Positions 22,570 through 35,407 of a stretch of 64,000 bases of DNA are shown one piece after another. The notes under the pieces were generated by a model. It was given only the letters and a program-made list of their open reading frames with translations. It searched no databases and had not been told where the DNA came from. Position 1 is the first letter of the stretch; each line of letters begins with the position of its first letter. The DNA is from Archivesica marissinica (taxonomy: Eukaryota > Mollusca > Bivalvia > Venerida > Vesicomyidae). The stretch covers positions 21,308,061-21,372,060 of the forward strand of contig CM026398.1 in NCBI GenBank assembly GCA_014843695.1, written 5' to 3'. Position numbers and translations under genes: made by a program.

Positions 22570-23569
22570 NNNNNNNNNNNNNNNNNNNNNNNNNNNNNNN
22601 NNNNNNNNNNNNNNNNNNNNNNNNNNNNNNNNNNNNNNNNNNNNNNNNNNNNNNNNNNNNNNNNNNNNNNNNNNNNNNNNNNNNNNNNNNNNNNNNNNNN
22701 NNNNNNNNNNNNNNNNNNNNNNNNNNNNNNNNNNNNNNNNNNNNNNNNNNNNNNNNNNNNNNNNNNNNNNNNNNNNNNNNNNNNNNNNNNNNNNNNNNNN
22801 NNNNNNNNNNNNNNNNNNNNNNNNNNNNNNNNNNNNNNNNNNNNNNNNNNNNNNNNNNNNNNNNNNNNNNNNNNNNNNNNNNNNNNNNNNNNNNNNNNNN
22901 NNNNNNNNNNNNNNNNNNNNNNNNNNNNNNNNNNNNNNNNNNNNNNNNNNNNNNNNNNNNNNNNNNNNNNNNNNNNNNNNNNNNNNNNNNNNNNNNNNNN
23001 NNNNNNNNNNNNNNNNNNNNNNNNNNNNNNNNNNNNNNNNNNNNNNNNNNNNNNNNNNNNNNNNNNNNNNNNNNNNNNNNNNNNNNNNNNNNNNNNNNNN
23101 NNNNNNNNNNNNNNNNNNNNNNNNNNNNNNNNNNNNNNNNNNNNNNNNNNNNNNNNNNNNNNNNNNNNNNNNNNNNNNNNNNNNNNNNNNNNNNNNNNNN
23201 NNNNNNNNNNNNNNNNNNNNNNNNNNNNNNNNNNNNNNNNNNNNNNNNNNNNNNNNNNNNNNNNNNNNNNNNNNNNNNNNNNNNNNNNNNNNNNNNNNNN
23301 NNNNNNNNNNNNNNNNNNNNNNNNNNNNNNNNNNNNNNNNNNNNNNNNNNNNNNNNNNNNNNNNNNNNNNNNNNNNNNNNNNNNNNNNNNNNNNNNNNNN
23401 NNNNNNNNNNNNNNNNNNNNNNNNNNNNNNNNNNNNNNNNNNNNNNNNNNNNNNNNNNNNNNNNNNNNNNNNNNNNNNNNNNNNNNNNNNNNNNNNNNNN
23501 NNNNNNNNNNNNNNNNNNNNNNNNNNNNNNNNNNNNNNNNNNNNNNNNNNNNNNNNNNNNNNNNNNNNN
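22570..23569. other. Assembly gap (1,000 N)
   Basis: Exactly 1,000 N, a placeholder length. The left border is the 60-bp satellite and the right border is the unrelated 29-bp satellite, so the missing sequence includes at least one array boundary and could hold the exon(s) missing between I and J. Confidence 0.99.
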
Positions 23570-26500
23570 TCAATGCCAAGCATAGAAACCATCAATATTC
23601 AATGCCGAGCATAGAAACCATCAATATTCAATGCCAAGCATAGAAACCATCAATATTCAATACCGAGCATAGAAACCATCAATATTCAATGCCGAGCATA
23701 GAAACCATCAATACCAAGCATAGAAACCATCAATGCCAAGCATAGAAACAATCAATGCCAACCATAGAAACCATCAATACCAAGCATAGAAACCATCAAT
23801 GCCAACCATAGAAACCATCAATATTCAATGCTGAGCATAGAAACCATCAATATTCAATACCAAGCATAGAAACCATCAATAGTCAATGCCAAGCATAGAA
23901 ACCATCAATAGTCAATGCTGAGAATAGAAACCATCAATATTCAATGCCAAGCATAGAAACCATCAATATTCAATGCCAAGCATAGAAACCATCAATATTC
24001 AATGCTGAGCATAGAAACCATCAATATTCAATGCCAAGCATAGAAACCATCAATATTCAATGCCAAGCATAGAAACCATCAATATTCAATGCTGAGCATA
24101 GAAACCATCAATAGTCAATGCCAAGCATAGAAACCATCAATATTCAATGCTGAGCATAGAAACCACCAATAGTCAATGCCAAGCATAGAAACCATCAATA
24201 TTCAATGCTGAGCATAGAAACCATCAATAGTCAATGCCAAGCATAGAAACCATCAATTTTCAATGCCGAGCATAGAAACCATCAATAGTCAATGCCAAGC
24301 ATAGAAACCATCAATATTCAATGTCAAGCATAGAAACCCTCAATATTCAATGTCAAGCATAGAAACCATCAATATTCAATGCTGAGCATAGAAACCTTCA
24401 ATAGTCAATGCCGAGCATAGAAACATCAATATTCAATGCCAAGCATAGAAACCATCAATATTCAATGCCAAGCATAGAAACCATCAATAGTCAATGCCAA
24501 GCATAGAAACCATCAATATTCAATGCCAAGCATAGAAACCATCAATGCCAAGCTTAGAAACCATCAATATTCAATGCCGAGCATAGAAACCATCAATATT
24601 CAATGCCAAGCATAGAAACCATCAATATTCAATGCCAAGCATAGAAACCATCAATGCCAAGCATAGAAACCATCAATATTCAATGCCAAGCATAGAAACC
24701 ATCAATATTCAATGCCAAGCATAGAAACCATCAATATTCAATGCCGAGCATAGAAACCATCAATACCAAGCATAGAAACCATCAATGCCAAGCATAGAAA
24801 CCATCAATACCAAGCATAGAAACCATCAATACCAAGCATAGAAACCATCAATGCCAAGCATAGAAACCATCAATGCCAACCATAGAAACCATCAATACCA
24901 AGCATAGAAACCATCAATACCAAGCATAGAAACCATCAATATTCAATGCCAAGCATAGAAACCATCAATATTCAATGCCGAGCATAGAAACCATCAATAG
25001 TCAATGCCAAGCATAGAAACCATCAATATTCAATGCCGAGCATAGAAACCATCAATATTCAATGCCGAGCATAGAAACCCTCAATGCCGAGCATAGAAAC
25101 CATCAATGCCGAGCATAGAAACCATCAATAGTCAATGCCAAGCATAGAAACCATCAATATTCAATGCCGAGCATAGAAACCATCAATATTCAATGCCAAG
25201 CATAGAAACCATCAATATTCAATGCCAAGCATAGAAACCATCAATGCCGAGCATAGAAACCATCAATATTCAATGCCGAGCATAGAAACCATCAATATTC
25301 AATGCCAAGCATAGAAACCATCAATAGTCAATGCCAAGCATAGAAACCATCAATATTCAATGCCAAGCATAGAAACCATCAATGCCGAGCATAGAAACCA
25401 TCAATATTCAATGCCAAGCATAGAAACCATCAATATTCAATGCCAAGCATAGAAACCATCAATGCCGAGCATAGAAACCATCAATATTCAATACCAAGCA
25501 TAGAAACCATCAATATTCAATGCCAAGCATAGAAACCATCAATGCCAACCATAGAAACCATCAATGCCAACCATAGAAACCATCAATATTCAATGCTGAG
25601 CAAAGAAACCATCAATATTCAATACCAAGCATAGAAACCATCTATATTCAATGCTGAGCATAGAAACCATCAATAGTCAATGCCAAGCATAGAAACCATC
25701 AATATTCAATGCTGAGCATAGAAACCATCAATATTCAATGCCAAGCATAGAAACCATCAATATTCAATGCTGAGCATAGAAACCATCAATATTCAATGCC
25801 AAGCATAGAAACCATCAATATTCAATGCCAAGCATAGAAACCATCTATATTCAATGCCAAGCATAGAAACCATCAATATTCAATGCCAAGCATAGAAACC
25901 ATCAATATTCAATGCTGAGCATAGAAACCATCAATAGTCAATGCCAAGCATAGAAACCATCAATATTCAATGCTGAGCATAGAAACCACCAATAGTCAAT
26001 GCCAAGCATAGAAACCATCAATATTCAATACTGAGCATAGAAACCATCAATAGTCAATGCCGAGCATAGAAACCATCAATTTTCAATGCCGAGCATAGAA
26101 ACCATCAATAGTCAATGCCAAGCATAGAAACCATCAATATTCAATGTCAAGCATAGAAACCCTCAATATTCAATGCCAAGCATAGAAACCATCAATATTC
26201 AATGCTGAGCATAGAAACCATCAATAGTCAATGCCGAGCATAGAAACCATCAATATTCAATGCCAAGCATAGAAACCATCAATATTCAATGCCAAGCATA
26301 GAAACCATCAATAGTCAATGCCAAGCATAGAAACCATCAATATTCAATGCCGAGCATAGAAACCATCAATAGTCAATGCCAAGCATAGAAACCATCAATA
26401 TTTAATGCTGAGCATAGAAACCATCAATATTCAATGCCGAGCATAGAAACCATCAATATTCAATGCCAAGCATAGAAACCATCAATAGTCAATGCCAAGC

Positions 26501-27868
26501 ATAGAAACCATCAATAGTCAATGCCAAGCATAGAAACCATCAATATTCAATGCCGAGCATAGAAACCCTCAATGCCGAGCATAGAAACCATCAATATTCA
26601 ATGCCGAGCATAGAAACCATCAATATTCAATGCCAAGCATAGAAACCATCAATATTCAATGCCGAGCATAGAACCATCAATATTCAATGCCAAGCATAGA
26701 AACCATCAATATTCAATGCCGAGCATAGAAACCATCAATATTCAATGCCGAGCATAGAAACCATCAATATCAATGCCGAGCATAGAAACCATCAATATTC
26801 AATGCCGAGCATAGAAACCATCAATATTCAATGCCAAGCATAGAAACCATCAATATCATGCCAAGCATAGAAACCATCAATATTCAATGCCGAGCATAGA
26901 AACCATCAATATTCAATGCCGAGCATAGAAACCATCAATATTCAATGCCGAGCATAGAAACCATCAATATTCAATGCCGAGCATAGAAACCATCAATATT
27001 CAATGCCGAGCATAGAAACCATCAATATTCAATGCCGAGCATAGAAACCATCAATAGTCAATGCCGAGCATAGAAACCATCAATATTCAATGCCGAGCAT
27101 AGAAACCATCAATAGTCAATGCCGAGCATAGAAACCATCAATATTCAATGCCGAGCATAGAAACCATCAATATTCAATGCCGAGCATAGAAACCATCAAT
27201 ATTCAATGCCGAGCATAGAAACCATCAATAGTCAATGCCGAGCATAGAAACCATCAATAGTCAATGCCGAGCATAGAAACCATCAATATTCAATGCCGAG
27301 CATAGAAACCCTCAATGCCCAGCATAGAAACCATCAATATTCAATGCGAGCATAGAAACCATCAATATTCAATGCCGAGCATAGAAACCATCAATAGTCA
27401 ATGCCGAGCATAGAAACCATCAATATTCAATGCCGAGCATAGAAACCATCAATATTCAATGCCGAGCATAGAAACCATCAATATTCAATGCCGAGCATAG
27501 AAACCATCAATAGTCAATGCCGAGCATAGAAACCATCAATAGTCAATGCCGAGCATAGAAACCATCAATATTCAATGCCGAGCATAGAAACCATCAATAT
27601 TCAATGCCGAGCATAGAAACATCAATAGTCAATGCCGAGCATAGAAACCATCAATATTCAATGCCGAGCATAGAAACCATCAATAGTCAATGCCGAGCAT
27701 AGAAACCATCAATATTCAATGCAGAGCATAGAAACCCTCAATGCCGAGCATAGAAACCATCAATAGTCAATGCCGAGCATAGAAACCATCAATATTCAAT
27801 GCCGAGCATAGAAACCCTCAATGCCGAGCATAGAAACCATCAATATTCAATGCCGAGCATAGAAACGC
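23570..27868. repeat. 29-bp satellite (ATTCAATGCCGAGCATAGAA core), about 150 copies
   Basis: Main unit 29 bp (ACCATCAATATTCAATGCC then RAGCATAGAA) with a 22-bp form lacking ATATTCA. CCAAGC, CCGAGC, CTGAGC and CCAACC variants cluster: the right-hand third is almost pure CCGAGC, the left is mixed. This is a variant gradient typical of ongoing local homogenisation. Confidence 0.97.
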
Positions 27869-27973
27869 CGGGCATGCAATATTATATTTTGTTATGTATT
27901 GATTGCGATTGCGAAGAAAGCCAAAATATGAAACGTATCGGTGACAAATATGGTGTATATTCAAATAATATAC

Positions 27974-28088
27974 AAATATCCTACTGTTGGTTGCTGGCAG
28001 CGATTGTCAATGCGGATATTGTTAACCGTTGGTCCTTTGAAGTAGGATATTCCTGGACCACCATCTTCAGCATTACTGGAACTTCCGC
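27974..28088 (-). CDS. Exon I (about 37 codons, phase 1-2, donor uncertain)
   Basis: The acceptor TCTTGTATTAAAG above 28088 joins exon H in frame (VEAKG to GSSSNAEDGGPG). Product: GSSSNAEDGGPGISYFKGP, then TVNNIRIDNRCQQPTVGYL, matching the GGPGTVFIY...LYINND region of a unit. Donor choices are GTATAT (exon end 27974, phase 2, agrees with exon J) or GTAGGA (exon end 27985, phase 0). A stop follows soon after in either case. The 29-bp satellite starts about 105 bp downstream. Confidence 0.62.
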
Positions 28089-28255
28089 CTTTAATACAAG
28101 AAAAGTTATTATTTTGTTGTCAATTTTTCATAAACTTTCTTAAATCCCAACAGATAGATATCTTACAGTATCAGGGCTCATTGTAGAAGGTGACATGGGC
28201 GAAATAGTTGCCCCTAGGGACCTTGACTTTGTCCCCTGTTGGCCCCACAGGGATT

Positions 28256-29230
28256 CGGCACGTTTGGGGGTACTAGTATATATATTTAAGTACAGGGATT
28301 CTACTCTGTGGGATGTCAGATTTCGCATCGATCAGTAAAATGGTCCTATCTGAAACAATTTTGTACAAAGCTGTCCAAATATAACGCCTATCCCGAGTCT
28401 TTATATTGTTCTTCAAATAAAACACAACTTTAAGCTGCATGCATGTATACTTTGCAAACAATTGCCACATACATTGGCCATAGCAGGTCACATTTCCATA
28501 CTAGGACACGGGTTCTGTCAGCAAAAAAAAAAAATCTTCGACGGAGAGTTTTAACTGTGAATAACATTATCAATAAAATGTATGTTTATTCGGCAAAAAT
28601 GTACGTCAAAAAGAGATTTTGTAGCATTTTCAATTTGTTTTGAAAAATTCTAAAGCGGCGCAATTCGCGTTGAAACCAGCGTTGAAACGAGCGTTCTGAT
28701 TGGATTATTAGAATGTAACCAAGATGTTTTTTTATATATGAAGAACAATCATAATCCAATCAGAACGCTCGTTTCAACGCTGGTTTCAACGCGAATTGCG
28801 CCGCTTTAGAATTTTTCAAAACAAATTGAAAATGCTCCGAAATCTCTTTTTTACGTACATTTTTGCCGAATAAACATACAGGTTAGTGGAAACACATTTT
28901 ATTGCTAATGTTATTCACAGTTAAAACTCTCCCGTCGAAGATTTTTTGTTGTTGCTGACAGAACCCGTGTCCTAGTATGGAAATGTGACCTGCTATGGCC
29001 AATGTATATGGCAATTGTTTGCAAAGTATACATTCATGCAGCTTAAAGTTGTGTTTTATTTGAAGAACAATATACAGACTCGGGATAGGCGTTATATTTG
29101 GACAGCTTTGTACAAAATTGTTTCAGATAGGGCCGTTTTACTGATCGATGCGAAATCTGACATCCCACAGAGTAGAATCCCTGTACTTAAATATATATAC
29201 TAGTACCCCCAAACGTGCCGAATCCCTGTG
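28256..29230. mobile_element. 975-bp palindromic foldback element with 8-bp target duplication
   Basis: Two arms of about 450 bp are near-identical inverted copies around a loop of about 45 bp near 28710-28755. Termini CACAGGGATTCGGCACG are exact inverted repeats, and GTTGGCCC flanks both sides (28248-28255 and 29231-29238). The left arm has a 16-bp deletion near 28580 relative to the right. Each arm contains the same 72-codon frame, beginning MTCYGQC and ending PVLKYIY (minus at 28273-28491, plus at 28985-29203). Eight-bp duplications are typical of hAT elements; the class is inference. Confidence 0.9.
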
Positions 29231-29598
29231 GTTGGCCCTACTTCTCCCTAAAAAAATGTTTTTGCTTTTTTAATTTTCATACAAAGTTTTGTCCAGTAAG
29301 TTTTGTCCATACTGACCATTGTAAAGCACTCCTATTGATAATTCAAAATTAATGTTGTATTTAATGGTCATAATGTGTATTTTAACCCTATTTTGTTGAA
29401 ATGTATTAAATAATACAATTTTCGAACAGATTTCTCACTTCTTCCTAAAAGTCTGATAAACATTTATCATACCGCAACATCTGGAACAACAGCAAATACA
29501 ACGGTAACCAACAAAAAGTACCAATATACATTTCGGAATAGACAGACGTTATCTGCCAAAAGGGAGGTAATCTTTGTTGGGTGTAGGAGTGCTGATCT

Positions 29599-30115
29599 AC
29601 AGAGATTCGGCACGTTTGGGGATACCAGAATACATATATAATACAGTTATACTACTCTGTGGGATGTCAGATTTCGCATCGATCAGTAAAATAGCCCTAT
29701 CTGAAACAATTTTGTACAAAGCTGTCCAAATATAACGCCTATCCCGAGTCTTTATATTGTTCTTCAAATAAAACACAACTTTAAGCTGCATGCATGTATA
29801 CTTTGCATACAATTACCACATACATTGGCCATAGCAGGTCACATTTCCATACTAGGACACGGGTTCTGTCAGAACAAAAAAAAATCTTCGACCAGAGAGT
29901 TTTAACTGTGAATAACATTATCAATAAAATGTGTTTCCACTAACCTGCATGTTTATTCGGCAAAAATGTACGTCAAAAAGAATTTCGTAGCATTTTCAAA
30001 ATGTTTTTAACAACAAAGCGGAGCAATTCCAAACAGCCATAACATTATCATTGTCCATATATAAAAAAACACCTTCTTACATTCTAATAACCAAACAAAA
30101 CGCCGTCAACGCCAT
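29599..30115. mobile_element. Partial foldback element (one arm plus loop)
   Basis: Copies the left arm of 28256-29230 from ACAGAGATTCGGCACG to about 30000, then a diverged loop (CATATATAAAAAAACA in inverted orientation). The second arm is absent. The 72-codon frame is kept in part (71 codons, 29597-29812 minus) but its start and end are altered. Confidence 0.8.
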
Positions 30116-30514
30116 TTTAGAACAGATTTTATTAATGCATATTCACATATCATAATCATTTACAAACGAAAGTACAACAATACATAATTCTTACTAGAGT
30201 ATTTAGTTTAAACTTTATTTATTTTACAACGATTACGAAGCAAGTTTTAACAGAGTATTTAGTTTAAACTTTATTAATATAGTATTATGTGCAATTAAGT
30301 GACATGTCGGTGCAATGTACAAAGGATAACCCATAAAAGTGAGGGACTTGTTTCCAATGGGGTCCTGTATATATAACACCAACACCAACGAGGTCTCGAG
30401 AGTGATTAATATAAGTTGTAAGAACTTGTTTCGCAATCGAGCTAAAATAAATTTGTATAAACTAACACCAATACTATTACCCACATGTCAGCAAGTTGAG
30501 AATGATATAGATAC

Positions 30515-30698
30515 CTTTTGCTTCCACATAACCACTGGTGTAAATGCCATCTTTGAAGAAGGCGTGAACTCTGCCACCGGCTCCACCCCCACCCATATCG
30601 GCGCCGCCCCCATTACAGTAAATCTTTCCAGTCAGTTCAAACGCGTCAGAACTGAATATGTAGATATTTCCTCCACTTCCACCACCACTGTATGTTTT
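30515..30698 (-). CDS. Exon H (61 codons, phase 0-1)
   Basis: Acceptor TTGTTATAACAG above 30698 and donor GTATCT below 30515. Product: KTYSGGGSGGNIYIFSSDA, FELTGKIYCNGGGADMGGGG, AGGRVHAFFKDGIYTSGYVE. An alternative acceptor 11 bp further in (CATACAG) would break the phase 0 joint with exon G; the upstream one restores the ANGG...SGGGSGG spacing seen in other units. Confidence 0.84.
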
Positions 30699-30800
30699 CT
30701 GTTATAACAAACAACATACTTGATCCATGTACGTGGGCCTATGTGGTTGGGAGGATACAGTCGTCAAGATCAAATCACCTGCCATTAATCACTGTTTGGT

Positions 30801-33183
30801 TTAACCCTTTCCCTCATAGAAGCACCTCTTGATGCCATTTACCAATACGACATACATTGACAATGTAGTAGCCAAACCAATGTTCATAAACACTTTCCCT
30901 CATAGAAGCACCTCTTGATGCCATTACCAATACGACATACATTGACAATGTAGTAGCCAAACCAATGTTCATAAACACTTTCCCTCATAGAAGCACCTCT
31001 TGATGCCATTACCAATACGACATACATTGACAATGTAGTAGCCAAACCAATGTTCATAAACACTTTCCCTCATAGAAGCACCTCTTGAAGCCATTACCAA
31101 TACCACATACATTGACAATGTAGTAGCCAAACCAATGTTCATTAACCCTTTCCCTCATAGAAGCACCTCTTGATGCCATTAACAATATCACATACATTGA
31201 CAATGTAGTAGCCAAACCAATGTTCATAAACACTTTCCCTCATAGAAGCACCTCTTGATGCCATTACCAATACGACATACATTGACAATGTAGTAGCCAA
31301 ACCAATGTTCATAAACACTTTCCCTCATAGAACACCTTTTGATGCCATTACCAATACCACATACATTGACAAGATAGTAGCCAAACCAATGTTCATAAAC
31401 CTTTCCCTCATAGAAGCACTCTTGATGCCATTACCAATACTACATACATTGACAATGTAGTAGCCAAACCAATGTTCATAAACCCTTTCCCTCATAGAAG
31501 CACCTCTGATGCCATTACCAATACCACATACATCGACAATGTGTAGCCAAACCAATGTTCATTAACCCTTTCCCTCATAGAAGCACCTCTTGATGCCATT
31601 ACCAATACGACATACATTGACAATGTAGTAGCCAAACCAATGTTCATAAACCCTTTCCCTCATAGAAGCACCTCTTGATGCCATTACCAATACGACATAC
31701 ATTGACAATGTAGTAGCTAAACCAATGTTCATAAACCCTTTCCCTCATAGAAGCACCTCTTGATGCCATTACCAATACGACATACATTGACAATGTAGTA
31801 GCCAAACCAATGTTCATAAACCCTTTCCCTCATAGAAGCACCTCTTGATGCCATTACCAATACGACATACATTGACAATATAGTAGCCAAACCAATGTTC
31901 ATAAACCCTTTCCCTCATAGAAGCACCTCTTGATGCCATTACCAATACGACATACATTGACAATGTAGTAGCCAAACCAATGTTCATAAACCCTTTCCCT
32001 CATAGAAGCACCTCTTGAAGCCATTACCAATACCACATACATTGACAATGTAGTAGCCAAACCAATGTTCATAACCCTTTCCCTCATAGAAGCACCTCTT
32101 GAGCCATTACCAATACCACATACATTGACAATGTAGTAGCCAAACCAATGTTCATAAACCCTTTCCCTCATAGAAGCACCTCTTGACGCCATTACCAATA
32201 CGACATACATTGACAATGTAGTAGCCAAACCAATGTTCATAAACACTTTCCCTCATAGAAGCACCTCTTGATGCCATTACCAATACGACATACATTGACA
32301 ATGTAGTAGCCAAACCAATGTTCATAAACCCTTTCCCTCATAGAAGCACCTCTTGATGCCATTACCAATACCACATACATTGACAATGTAGTAGCCAAAC
32401 CAATGTTCATAAACCCTTTCCCTCATAGAAGCACCTCTTGATGCCATTACCAATACGACATACATTGACAATGTAGTAGCCAAACCAATGTTCATAAACC
32501 CTTTCCCTCATAGAAGCACCTCTTGATGCCATTACCAATACGACATACATTGACAAGATAGTAGCCAAACCAATGTTCATAAACCCTTTCCCTCATAGAA
32601 GCACCTCTTGATGCCATTACCAATACGACATACATTGACAAGATAGTAGCCAAACCAATGTTCATAAACACTTTCCCTCATAGAAGCACCTCTTGATGCC
32701 ATTACCAATACGACATACATTGACAAGATAGTAGCCAAACCAATGTTCATAAACCCTTTCCCTCATAGAAGCACCTCTTGATGCCATTACCAATACGACA
32801 TACATTGACAAGATAGTAGCCAAACCAATGTTCATAAACCCTTTCCCTCATAGAAGCACCTCTTGATGCCATTACCAATACGACATACATTGACAAGATA
32901 GTAGCCAAACCAATGTTCATAATATAGGTCAGAATCTCAGTAATACCGATGGAGGTGGGATAGATATGGCCACTACTTATCCACTGCATGATAGCTAAAT
33001 GGCTGTCATTTGTATAGAGATATAATAGTATATTAACCTAAATCCCTATGAAGTCCCAGTAATATCTATGGAGGTGGGATAGATATGGCCACTACTTATC
33101 CACTGGATGATAGCTAAATGGCTGTCATTTGTATAGAGATATAATAGTATATTAACCTAAATCTCTATGAAGGAAAGGGTTAA
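30801..33183. mobile_element. TTAA MITE expanded into an 85-bp array (about 25 copies) plus 119-bp units
   Basis: TTAACCCTTTCCCTCATAGA at 30801 and TCTATGAAGGAAAGGGTTAA at 33183 are inverted ends with TTAA at both. From 30805 to about 32920 an 85-bp unit (CCTCATAGAAGCACCTCTTG, CATACATTGACAATGTAGTA) repeats about 25 times. Near the right end two 119-bp units of the 17714-18167 type follow. The 85-bp unit includes a copy of the MITE end itself. Confidence 0.88.
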
Positions 33184-33498
33184 ACATATTTATTCCACTA
33201 TATACATTCTGATTCATAAAACAATACATGCACATAAAATCAAAGAATAGAAAAGGATCAAAACGGAAGCAGAGCTTATATAGTTTCTCTCCTAATCACT
33301 GTTTCATGGTTTGAATAGCATCAAAGTAATGTAACGGTATGTGGTTCTCCCCGGGTGTTCATTCATACTTTAAAATACTACCCAGAAAGGCACTTATGGT
33401 ATTTCTGCACTACTAAATGATGGACATTCGATATATATGACCTGGGCCATCGGTCCCACTGCAAAGCAAAACATAAAACAAACAAATGAATAACTACC

Positions 33499-33731
33499 AT
33501 TAACTGTCCGATTAGCGCAGTTGTTAGCATGCTCACTTCTTACCAATGCAACCCGGGTTTGATCCTACGACAGAGAAGTAGGCGAGATGGTATGCTGGTT
33601 GCCAGATCGGACAGGGTGGATTTTTTCCGGGTACTCCAGTTTCCAGTACTCCACCACGCTTTCATTCGCGCTAACGATAGTGATTATTATAAGTTGCTAA
33701 AGATTGTGTCACAATAATTGTAAAATAGTTT
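33499..33731 (+). mobile_element. SINE-G, tRNA-derived
   Basis: Head GATTAGCGCAGTTGTTAGC (A-box type), CCGGGTTTGATCC (B-box type), then GCCAGATCGGACAGGGTGG and a tail near GTGATTATTATAAGTTGC. Diverged from the copy at 11945. Between 33184 and 33498, and from 33732 to 34170, I see nothing except CCCCCCCC tracts around 33870-33897. Confidence 0.72.
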
Positions 33732-34170
33732 ATACAATTAACTGCACATTCTTTCCTGAACAAAACACTATAATGCTAGATTGATTCCCGGTATTATGCA
33801 AATACATAAATTATAATCATATGCAGGGTTTTTACTGGAAAAAATAAAAATTTCGCAACTTTTTTAGCCCCCCCCCCCATCCCACTACCCCCCCCCATCC
33901 CGAGCATTTAAAAAAAATGTCTTCTCCATTTGATTGTTTTACGCCATTCTCTTCTATTACAGCTGCATTTGATCGCAATACCTCCATATCTTGCTTACTG
34001 ATTTGGGGATGTAAAGAAAAGGAAAGTCATGTTCATATGATTTGACCAAATACAACATGACTTTCAAACACTGCCATCTTGTGGGTCAATCGTGTAGAAA
34101 ACAATAACCGAGATACTTGTGATGTTATGTACATGATAGAAAATAAATATGTTTGAACTAAAAGTCTAAA

Positions 34171-34352
34171 TACAGTCAAACCTGTGTTAGTGGTCACCTC
34201 TATTAAGCAGCCAACCTGTATTAAGCAGCCAGTTTCCAGATTCCCAATCGGTTGTTTTATCATAAATTTGACCTCTATTAAGCAGCCACTTGTGCTATGC
34301 AGCCACTTTCTGTAATTCCCTTGACTGGCTGCTTAAGACAGGTTTGACTGTA
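34171..34352. mobile_element. TA-flanked MITE with CAGTCAAACCTGT ends
   Basis: TA at both borders and perfect inverted ends CAGTCAAACCTGT. The interior repeats ATTAAGCAGCCA several times. A second copy is at 52159-52341. It is preceded by a short LINE-like 3' end (ATAAATATGTTTGAACTA). TA duplication suggests a Tc1/mariner-type origin (inference). Confidence 0.82.
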
Positions 34353-34515
34353 TACCAGTATTGTTATGTACATGATAGAAAATAAATATGTTTAAACTAA
34401 ATATACCAGTATTGCATACCCCGATAAAATAAATGCAACACAGGTTGTTTTTATTCCTTGTATCTATATTGCCATTTTCTGCACGTTTCAAGACTTTAAA
34501 GGGCCATAGTTTTGC

Positions 34516-35111
34516 TAACCCTTTCCCTCATATAAGCACCTCCTGACGCCATTACCAATACGACATACATTGTCAATGTAGTAGCCAAACCAATAGTCAT
34601 AATAAAGGCCAGAATCTCATGTAGTCCCAGTAATATCTATGGAGGTGGGATAGATATGGCGACTATTTATCCACTGCATGATGGCTAAATGGTTGTCGTT
34701 TGTATGGAGATATAATAGTATATTAACCTAAATCTCTATGTAGTCCCAGTAATATCTATTGAGGTGGGTTAGATATGGCGACTACTTATCCACTGCATGA
34801 TAGCTAAATGGCTGTCGTTTGTATAGAGATATAATAGTATATTAACCTAAATCTCTATGTAGTCCCAGTAATATCTATTGAGGTGGGTTAGATATGGTGA
34901 CTACTTATCCACTGCATGATAGCTAAATGGCTGTCGTTTGTATAGAGATATAATAGTATATTAACCTAAATCTCTATGTAGTCCCAGTAATATCTATTGA
35001 GGTGGGTTAGATATGGTGACTACTTATCCACTGCATGATAGCTAAATGGCTGTCGTTTGTATAGAGATATAATAGTATATTAACCTAAATCTCTATCAAG
35101 GAATGGGTTAA
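34516..35111. mobile_element. TTAA-type MITE with four 119-bp internal units
   Basis: Left end TAACCCTTTCCCTCATATAA and right end ATCAAGGAATGGGTTAA. Internal units start at about 34622, 34741, 34860 and 34979, exactly 119 bp apart. The left TTAA is mutated to CTAA. Confidence 0.83.
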
Positions 35112-35407
35112 ACCTGTATTTACATCGTTTCATTTCAATTATGGCCGTTTTTAACATCGAAAATAAATTTTAAGAATACTTGTTAAATTGGGAATGTTGA
35201 ATGATGAAACAAATAATAGTTAATTATGAAACAATATTACGTAAAGGATATAGATCGAGGCGTTTCTGAAAAAGAAAGACCCGTGCACGTGCTACATGTA
35301 GCATCGAGAGAGTAGCTCATGGTGCTTCATGGACGTGCACGTGTCTTTCGAAAACCAGGTCAATATCCAAATTACACATTACGTGCATCATAATCAGAAT
35401 ATCAGAC

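Noticed and set aside
23570..27868. CRISPR-like array (29-bp repeats)
   Set aside because: Units are directly adjacent without unique spacers, and the context is a eukaryotic intron.
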